From Helicobacter canis (GTDB lineage Bacteria; Campylobacterota; Campylobacteria; Campylobacterales; Helicobacteraceae), in contig NZ_UGHV01000001.1 of assembly GCF_900451095.1 (NCBI RefSeq), forward strand, positions 1,116,001-1,180,000: a stretch of 64,000 bases of DNA, read 5' to 3'. Below are positions 58,139 to 64,000 of this stretch, one piece after another. The notes beneath the pieces are model-generated. The model was not told the DNA's origin. It saw only the letters and a list, made by a program, of their open reading frames with translations, and did not search any database. How positions within the stretch are numbered: position 1 is the stretch's first letter; each line of letters opens with the position of its first letter. Made by a program: the position numbers and the translations under genes.

Positions 58139-59509
58139 TTACAGCGTAAAGCTCCACGCCACGATAATATTTATCACCATACCTAAAAGTAAAAGCGGCA
58201 AGGTGCGTTTGATAATCGCCAAAGGCTCTAGCTTGGCAAATCCAGCTAATGCCAAAATCCCACCAGCAATGGGCGAAGCCGCCCTACCAAGACAAGAAGC
58301 TATCTCAAGGGGTAAAACTAAAATGATAGGTTTAATGCCTAGCTTTGGAGCGAGATTTGCCGCGATATTGCCAATAGCACTAAATGCCGCTATCCCACTT
58401 CCCATAATGATTGTAATCCCAAAGACAAGAAAGCTTAGCACGATAATGCAAAGCAGCACGGCGATATTCCCCATACTTGCTAGATACCCCACAATGACTT
58501 CAAGTCCGCCTAGAGCCTTTATCCCTTCAGCAAACACGCTTGCAGCGATGATGATACTCACCACAGAGACAAAAATCTCCGCCATTGCCTTTAGCACCAC
58601 GATAATATCTTCACTCACTTTTTTGCCATCTCTATGACGGATAAACTCAATCAAAAAGCATAAGGAAATAGCAATAAAATTCGCACTCACTACATCAAGC
58701 TTAATCCCTGCAAAATATGTCCCAAACAGCAACACGATAGGCAGCCACGGCAACAAAATATAAAAAAGCGGGCATTGCGGGTTGGTAATTTCTGCAATCT
58801 CCACATTTTCAGCCTCTAATTTTGCCTTATCTCTTTTATCCACATACGCATAATATAGCGGTATCACAAGAGCGATGATAACAACATACGCCACAACACT
58901 CCATATTTGGTAATGCAAAAATAATCCCACAACATTATCAGGCTCTCCTACCATTTTTGCCATATTGATTGAGTTGCCATCTTTTGGACCATAATCAAGG
59001 GTGATAAGTGAAAGCACAGAAACCGCTGTGATAGGGCGGATCCCAAGGGCGATAAGCACAGGATAAATACTTGCTAACAGCAATAAGATAAGCCCAGCAT
59101 AGCTTGAGATGACAATCTTTAGCATCATACCCACCACAAAAGTCCCACTTAGGATAAGGTATTTATTTTTGATTTTGCTAAGTGGAGCGTTTGCCACAAA
59201 GGCGAGCTTTGAAGAGGCGTTGATATGCTTCATATACGCAGCAAACCCAGCCACAGACATAATGATAAGCCCAACTTCTGAAAGTGTTTTTGCAAAAGTG
59301 GCTGATAAGAACTTATATACATCTAAAAACACGCCTTGAGATGGAGTATTTTTAGGTAAAGGCACTGCCACTCCATAGAGAAAAAACGCCCCACACAACA
59401 CAACTATGCCAGAAAATAGCAAGACAAAAATAGGATTATATGCCTTTAGCACATAATATCCCGTGCCAACTACGACTAAGAGTGTCAAAACTATTGATAA
59501 CACACTCAT
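58139..59509 (-). CDS. dcuC: Anaerobic C4-dicarboxylate transporter DcuC
   Basis: The ATG at 59509 follows AAAGGGG; a GTG two codons earlier is an alternative. The 456 residues form about 12 hydrophobic segments in the DcuC family pattern (GPKDGNSINMAKMVGEPDN, EIASCLGRAASPIAGGILALAG). It exchanges fumarate/aspartate and succinate. It lies downstream of an asparaginase gene, which would supply aspartate for fumarate respiration. Confidence 0.92.
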   Translation of the reverse strand: MSVLSIVLTLLVVVGTGYYVLKAYNPIFVLLFSGIVVLCGAFFLYGVAVPLPKNTPSQGVFLDVYKFLSATFAKTLSEVGLIIMSVAGFAAYMKHINASSKLAFVANAPLSKIKNKYLILSGTFVVGMMLKIVISSYAGLILLLLASIYPVLIALGIRPITAVSVLSLITLDYGPKDGNSINMAKMVGEPDNVVGLFLHYQIWSVVAYVVIIALVIPLYYAYVDKRDKAKLEAENVEIAEITNPQCPLFYILLPWLPIVLLFGTYFAGIKLDVVSANFIAISLCFLIEFIRHRDGKKVSEDIIVVLKAMAEIFVSVVSIIIAASVFAEGIKALGGLEVIVGYLASMGNIAVLLCIIVLSFLVFGITIIMGSGIAAFSAIGNIAANLAPKLGIKPIILVLPLEIASCLGRAASPIAGGILALAGFAKLEPLAIIKRTLPLLLLGMVINIIVAWSFTL

Positions 59510-59592
59510 TACCACCCCTTTGTTTTATTGTGCCTACCGCCCTTAGAATCTGGCATAAAATTTACAAAAATCCAAACGAACCTTGTTTAGCA

Positions 59593-60753
59593 CTAGTAAG
59601 TCTCAAAAATCTTAGCAATCCGCTCATTATTATCCGTTTTGCTTAAAGCTAGCATTAGTAGCACTCGTGCTTTTTGTGGATTTAGGTCATAGCCGCTAAT
59701 AAACCCAAGCTTAGAATCCGCCTCATTTGCGATGACTAAGCCATTATTTATCCTTGAGCTTTGCACCACTACTAAGCCATTTTGCATAAGCTTTTTTAGC
59801 ATATCTTTATGATTTTTGTGGATACTTCCCGCCCCACTTCCTGCGATGACAAGCCCTTTTGTGCCGTGATTAAACAACGCTTGGGCTGCCACTTGAGAAT
59901 TATCATTAGCATAAGAGTAGAGAATATCAACTTTAGGCAAAGAATCTAGCTTATCTATATCAAACTCACTTTGCAGGGTGTGAGGCTTACTTGGCGTAGT
60001 GTAGAAAAACGCCTTGCCATCAAGGATATAGCCCATATCGCCGGTATTTGGCGAAGCAAAGGCATTGACATTAAGCGTATGGATTTTGCTCACATATCTT
60101 GCACTTTGGATTCTATCATTCATCACCACCATAACGCCTTTGCCTTGGGATTTAGGATTTGCTGCAAGAGAGATAGCATTATAGAGATTTTTAGGACCAT
60201 CGGCACTTAGAGCACTGCTTGGACGCATAGCCCCCACAAACACAATGGGCTTATCACTCTTTGCTACCAAATGCAAGAAAAATGCACTCTCCTCCATTGT
60301 GTCTGTGCCGTGCGTTATCACCACGCCATCAACTTGAGAGCTTTTCAGCAAGGCATTCACGCGTTTAGCAAGTGTAAGCCATATCTCATCGCTCATATCC
60401 GCACTATCAATATTAGCAATCTGCTCACTCTCTAAATGTGCGATACTCGCAAGCTCTGGCACGGACTGCAGCAAAGATTCTATACTTAGCACGCCGGCTT
60501 GATAGCCTGTTGTCTGCAGTGAAGAATCTACCGCTCCGGCGATTGTCCCACCTGTGGCAAGGATCACAATATTTGGCTTTGTGGTGTTTTTATGCGGTTT
60601 TTGTGTGTCTTGCATAGCTTGTGTTGTTTGCTCTGCCATAGTTTGCTCCTGTTGCTCATTTTGCTTGCTTTCTTGAGAATCCGAGCAGCCAGATAGCCCT
60701 AGGATACTTGCAAAAACAGCGCAAATAGCGCATTTTTTTATAACCCCACTCAT
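59593..60753 (-). CDS. ansB: Type II L-asparaginase, probable lipoprotein
   Basis: The ATG at 60753 is preceded by AAGGGAG. Residues 1-23 are a signal with lipobox LSGC, followed by a Q/E-rich linker, so the mature enzyme is probably lipid-anchored in the periplasm. The catalytic threonines lie in ILATGGTIAG and VITHGTDTMEE, with FVGAMRPSSALSADGP. It hydrolyses asparagine (and perhaps glutamine). Likely co-transcribed with dcuC. Confidence 0.93.
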   Translation of the reverse strand: MSGVIKKCAICAVFASILGLSGCSDSQESKQNEQQEQTMAEQTTQAMQDTQKPHKNTTKPNIVILATGGTIAGAVDSSLQTTGYQAGVLSIESLLQSVPELASIAHLESEQIANIDSADMSDEIWLTLAKRVNALLKSSQVDGVVITHGTDTMEESAFFLHLVAKSDKPIVFVGAMRPSSALSADGPKNLYNAISLAANPKSQGKGVMVVMNDRIQSARYVSKIHTLNVNAFASPNTGDMGYILDGKAFFYTTPSKPHTLQSEFDIDKLDSLPKVDILYSYANDNSQVAAQALFNHGTKGLVIAGSGAGSIHKNHKDMLKKLMQNGLVVVQSSRINNGLVIANEADSKLGFISGYDLNPQKARVLLMLALSKTDNNERIAKIFETY

Positions 60754-61026
60754 ATAATCTCCCTTGAAGTATTGATTAGGCATAAGACCTGGGGCTTATT
60801 GTAGGGGATTGGGTAGTATAAGTCAATGGAGATTTTGCGCTCTTTATCCCCACGCTTTAAAAGAGATGTTGATGAATCGCTTTCAAGGAGCTTGTGTAGT
60901 GCAATACGCAAGGCGTAGATGTAGTGGCATTAGTGTGTTTGCTGTGTTTAGGGTTTGTAGAATCTATTGCACTATTTGGCAAAACTCCCTAGAATCCTAT
61001 GGTTATTTTAATCTCAAGGATACGCG
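60754..61026. other. Divergent spacer without a gene
   Basis: The spacer separates ansB and the EI24 gene. A short plus-strand open frame overlaps the EI24 start and has no resemblance to a protein family. No clear promoter box stands out. Confidence 0.5.
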
Positions 61027-61779
61027 ATGGATTCTACATTGTCTGTTCAGGCTGGGTTTTTAGCTATTTTGCGCAAAAGTAAGCGCGATTTTCTCTCTCT
61101 CCCTATGATTGCGCTAAATATCTTGCCTGTGCTATTTGGGGTAGCGTTGTGGGGCGGGATACTCTATGTGTTTTGCGATGTTTTGATCGCTTATGCTACG
61201 GGGCTTTTGCCAGAATCTTTGCAAGCTTATATCAATGACAATGGTATCCTAGGTCGTGTGATCACGATTTCTTTATATGCGCTACTTGGGTTTTGTGTGA
61301 TTTTGCTAGCTCTTGTGGGAAATGTCTTTGTGAGTATTTTTTACGCACCGCTTGTGGTTGGCTATATCCGCAAGTATCATTATCCTCATATACCAAAGCC
61401 TGCAAGTGTGCCTATCCTAGTGACTTTGAAGCAGTTTCTTAAGGCATTTGTCTTGCTGTGTGCGCTTTGTGTCGTGTGTATGCCTTTAGTTTTTATCCCT
61501 GTGATTGGCGGGGTGATAATGCTTGTGCCATTTTTTGTGTTTTTTTATCAAACGATGCTTTTTGATGTGGGGCAAGAAGTGCTTGGGAGAGATGATTGCC
61601 CTAAGCTCCACAAAGCCAAGCGTAAATACACCATAGCCCTACTAACATATCTACTAGGGCTCATACCTATTCTAAACTTTTTTACACCATTGCTGCAGGT
61701 TATTATTCTAAGCCATTATTGCTTCCATACTCTTTTGGGATCTCAGGCAGAGCAGAGCGACCACTCGCCTAGATCATAG
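61027..61779 (+). CDS. EI24-domain (CysZ-like) membrane protein
   Basis: 250 residues with about six hydrophobic segments. The pattern AILRKSKRDFLSLPMIALNILP followed by FYAPLVVGYIRKYHY and VFIPVIGGVIMLVPFFVFF fits the EI24/CysZ family. CysZ takes up sulfate, but family members also serve other roles, so the function is open. AAGGA precedes the ATG, and the first codons (ATGGATTCTA) are a near motif. Confidence 0.8.
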   Translation: MDSTLSVQAGFLAILRKSKRDFLSLPMIALNILPVLFGVALWGGILYVFCDVLIAYATGLLPESLQAYINDNGILGRVITISLYALLGFCVILLALVGNVFVSIFYAPLVVGYIRKYHYPHIPKPASVPILVTLKQFLKAFVLLCALCVVCMPLVFIPVIGGVIMLVPFFVFFYQTMLFDVGQEVLGRDDCPKLHKAKRKYTIALLTYLLGLIPILNFFTPLLQVIILSHYCFHTLLGSQAEQSDHSPRS

Positions 61780-61817
61780 AATCCTAATATTTCTATGATC
61801 CTTGGGTGATTACTAGA

Positions 61818-62285
61818 TCAATACCGCTCCATAGCGATGACACCGCTACGCACGATTTCTTTGGGCTTGAAGCGCGACATAGCTTTGATGAGACTAGTGA
61901 TCCTATGAGGCTTTTCAGTGGCTACGATGATGATGTATTTTTCATTAGCATTGGCGATTTTGCCATTATAGGCGTGGGCTAGGGCTTGTATGCTCGCTAG
62001 ATCTTCTTCTATGCCAATTTTGATTAGCACGCTTTCTTTTTCTAATAAATCGCTATCATCGCTAACCTTTAGCACAGGGATAAGCTTGTGTAGCTGCTTG
62101 ATGATCTGCTCTAGCACACGCGCCTCACCATCTGTGGCGATTGTGATCCTAGAGAGATCGCTATCTGGTATGGGGGCTACGGTGAGAGATTCGATATTAT
62201 ATCCCCTACCGGCAAAAAGCCCCGATATACGCGCTAAAACACTATGCTCATTGACTACAATCACACTTATGATTTTCCTTGCCAT
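61818..62285 (-). CDS. ilvN: Acetolactate synthase small subunit
   Basis: 155 residues with the ACT regulatory domain: ISVIVVNEHSVLARISGLFAGRGYNIESLTVAP. The length fits IlvH/IlvN. It controls the large subunit by branched-chain amino-acid feedback. It starts 10 bases after ilvB. Confidence 0.95.
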   Translation of the reverse strand: MARKIISVIVVNEHSVLARISGLFAGRGYNIESLTVAPIPDSDLSRITIATDGEARVLEQIIKQLHKLIPVLKVSDDSDLLEKESVLIKIGIEEDLASIQALAHAYNGKIANANEKYIIIVATEKPHRITSLIKAMSRFKPKEIVRSGVIAMERY

Positions 62286-62295
62286 CTCGCTCTCT

Positions 62296-63981
62296 TTATT
62301 TCAAAATCATTTTATCTAAAGGCGCACCGCCGGGCACCATAGGCAGCACGCTTTCATAGCGATCTATCACAACATCAACCAAACACACCTGCTTGCTATC
62401 AAGTGCTTTTTGTATCGTGGGGATAAAGTCTTCCTTGCGCTCAATGCGGAATCCTAGCCCGCCAAAGCTCTCTGCTAGTGCGACAAAGTTTGGCTGAAGC
62501 GATAAATCTGTATGTGAGAATCTATTTTCATAGAAAAATGTCTGCCATTGTCGCACCATACCAAGATAATTATTGTTAAGAATGACATTGACAACAGGGA
62601 TTTGACTCTCCACACAAGTGATAAGCTCTTGGATATTCATTAGGATACTGCCATCGCCTGTGATGTTGATGATATGCTTATTTTGGCTAGCAAAATACGC
62701 GCCCATAGCCGCCGGGAAGCCAAAGCCCATTGTCCCAAGCCCACCGCTGGTGAGAAACTCTCTAGGCGCACTAAATGGATAAAACTGCGCTGTCCACATT
62801 TGATGCTGCCCAACATCTGTGGCGATAATGGCATTGCCGCCTAGTAGCTCACCTAGCTGCTCTATCGCCCATTGTGGCTTTATGGATTCTTGGCTGTCTT
62901 GGTAGCCTAGTGGGTGGAGATTTTGATAGTCTTGTAAATGTACTCGCCACTGCTGAAAGCTACTAGAATCCACTTGTGTCGCCATATCAAGCAGCTCTTC
63001 ACACACAGAGCGTATATCCCCGACAATAGGATAATCTACTTCGATAATCTTGCCAATAGAACTTGGGTCAATGTCAATATGGGCGATTTTGGCATTTTTG
63101 GCAAATTCACTTACCTTGCCTGTAACGCGATCATCAAATCTAGCCCCAAAGCATAGGAGCAAATCACACTCGCACATCGCCATATTTGCCGCATAGCTTC
63201 CGTGCATACCCACCATACCGAGATTGCACACATCACTAGAATCTAGCACGCCTCTTGCCATTAGCGTCTCTACACTAGGCAAGCCAATTTTCTGGACAAA
63301 ATCACGCACTAGCTTGCTTGCGTTGCTTGCTATCGCACCCCCACCTATGTAGCCCAAAGGCTTTTTGGAGAGTTTAATGGCTTCGATAAGCTTTTTGATC
63401 TGGCGTTGATTGGGCTTATAAGTAGGCTTGTAGGTGCGGAGATTCACCTCGCTTGGATAAATGAAATCACCAAGGCTTGCTGAAATATCTTTGGGGAGAT
63501 CGATGAGCACAGGACCACATCGCCCGCTCCTAGCGATATAAAACGCCTCTTTTATGATTCTAGGTAAATCTTTGATGTCTTTGACAAGATAATTATGCTT
63601 CGTGCAGGGGCGCGAGATCCCAACAGCATCAATTTCTTGAAATGCATCGGTGCCGATTTGTGCCACAGGCACTTGCCCGCTGATAACCACAAGAGGGATA
63701 GAATCCATATAGGCTGTGGCTATGCCTGTTACAGCATTGGTAAATCCCGGACCTGAAGTGATGAGTGCTACACCCACATTGCCACTTGCGCGTGCGTAGC
63801 CATCTGCAGCGTGTATGGCTGCTTGCTCGTGGCGCGTAAGAATATGCCGAAAATATGTCTGCTTATACAGCTCATCATAAATATTTAAAACAGCACCACC
63901 GGGATAGCCAAAGATTATCTCCACACCTTCTAAATGCAATGCTTCAATGAGCATTTGCGAACCATTTAATACACCGCCCAT
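62296..63981 (-). CDS. ilvB: Acetolactate synthase large subunit
   Basis: 561 residues. The TPP glutamate is in LTRHEQAAIHAADGYARASG. The TPP/Mg site is GDGSILMNIQELIT…NNNYLGMVRQW. The central FAD-binding domain is present. It makes acetolactate for valine, leucine and isoleucine. With leuC and ilvN it implies branched-chain amino-acid synthesis. AGGGG precedes the ATG at 63981. Confidence 0.97.
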   Translation of the reverse strand: MGGVLNGSQMLIEALHLEGVEIIFGYPGGAVLNIYDELYKQTYFRHILTRHEQAAIHAADGYARASGNVGVALITSGPGFTNAVTGIATAYMDSIPLVVISGQVPVAQIGTDAFQEIDAVGISRPCTKHNYLVKDIKDLPRIIKEAFYIARSGRCGPVLIDLPKDISASLGDFIYPSEVNLRTYKPTYKPNQRQIKKLIEAIKLSKKPLGYIGGGAIASNASKLVRDFVQKIGLPSVETLMARGVLDSSDVCNLGMVGMHGSYAANMAMCECDLLLCFGARFDDRVTGKVSEFAKNAKIAHIDIDPSSIGKIIEVDYPIVGDIRSVCEELLDMATQVDSSSFQQWRVHLQDYQNLHPLGYQDSQESIKPQWAIEQLGELLGGNAIIATDVGQHQMWTAQFYPFSAPREFLTSGGLGTMGFGFPAAMGAYFASQNKHIINITGDGSILMNIQELITCVESQIPVVNVILNNNYLGMVRQWQTFFYENRFSHTDLSLQPNFVALAESFGGLGFRIERKEDFIPTIQKALDSKQVCLVDVVIDRYESVLPMVPGGAPLDKMILK

Positions 63982-64000
63982 AGCAACCCCTAATCAAAAG

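Noticed and set aside
60809-61063. 84-codon open frame on plus
   Set aside because: No ribosome-binding site, odd composition, and it overlaps the well-supported EI24 gene start.

Overview
The window is chromosomal DNA from a Helicobacter-like member of the Campylobacterota, probably an enterohepatic or otherwise non-pylori species. The evidence is gene order shared with H. pylori: fmt-birA-parA-parB-atpF'-atpF-atpH-atpA-atpG-atpD-atpC-tolQ-tolR-tolA-tolB-pal-cpoB-slyD in one block, lptF/G near pcm and nrdB, lpxC-minC-M23 peptidase, ispA-surE, and hemJ with ubiE. It also carries leuC, argH, ilvBN, monomeric isocitrate dehydrogenase and a prepilin peptidase, some of which H. pylori lacks. No rRNA, tRNA, CRISPR array, prophage or complete insertion sequence was seen.

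Layout. 0-8.2 kb: a TPR protein (cut by the window edge), a SurA-like chaperone, an MFS exporter, a DsbA/DsbB-type oxidative folding pair, RidA, ribosomal proteins L21/L27 and the Obg GTPase. 8.2-8.65 kb: a gene-free, repeat-dense spacer. 8.65-15.4 kb: a PDZ protein, a three-part protein with a receiver-like C-terminus, IspA, SurE and Icd. 15.7-19.6 kb: guaA followed by a restriction-modification pair whose nuclease is frameshifted, then a second frameshifted small gene. 20.4-22.4 kb: motAB behind a sigma54-like promoter. 22.5-37.1 kb: one long plus-strand run covering formyl-Met-tRNA and biotin-ligase genes, chromosome partition, most of ATP synthase, the Tol-Pal system, SlyD and LolA. 37.1-51.3 kb: a long minus-strand run (lptF/G, prepilin peptidase, pcm, two nitrilase-family proteins, nrdB, xseB, two Na+-symporters, bcp, lpxC, minC, M23 peptidase, leuC). 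51.4-56.9 kb: fcl, hemJ, argH, ubiE and an M48 protease on plus. 57-64 kb: prfB, dcuC, lipoprotein asparaginase, an EI24 membrane protein and ilvBN.

The most striking signal is not a gene. A 10-base core, GTGGATTCTA (commonly extended to AAAAGTGGATTCTAG), occurs 41 times by eye on the two strands together, where about 0.1 would be expected by chance. It lies in spacers, in coding sequence (read as VDS or ESTF), in perfect inverted pairs that make terminator-like hairpins, and inside a nested palindromic repeat family. That behaviour matches DNA uptake sequences of Neisseriaceae and Pasteurellaceae. To my knowledge no such sequence has been established for Helicobacter. A prepilin peptidase gene in the same window fits a pseudopilus-type uptake apparatus, but the link is inference.
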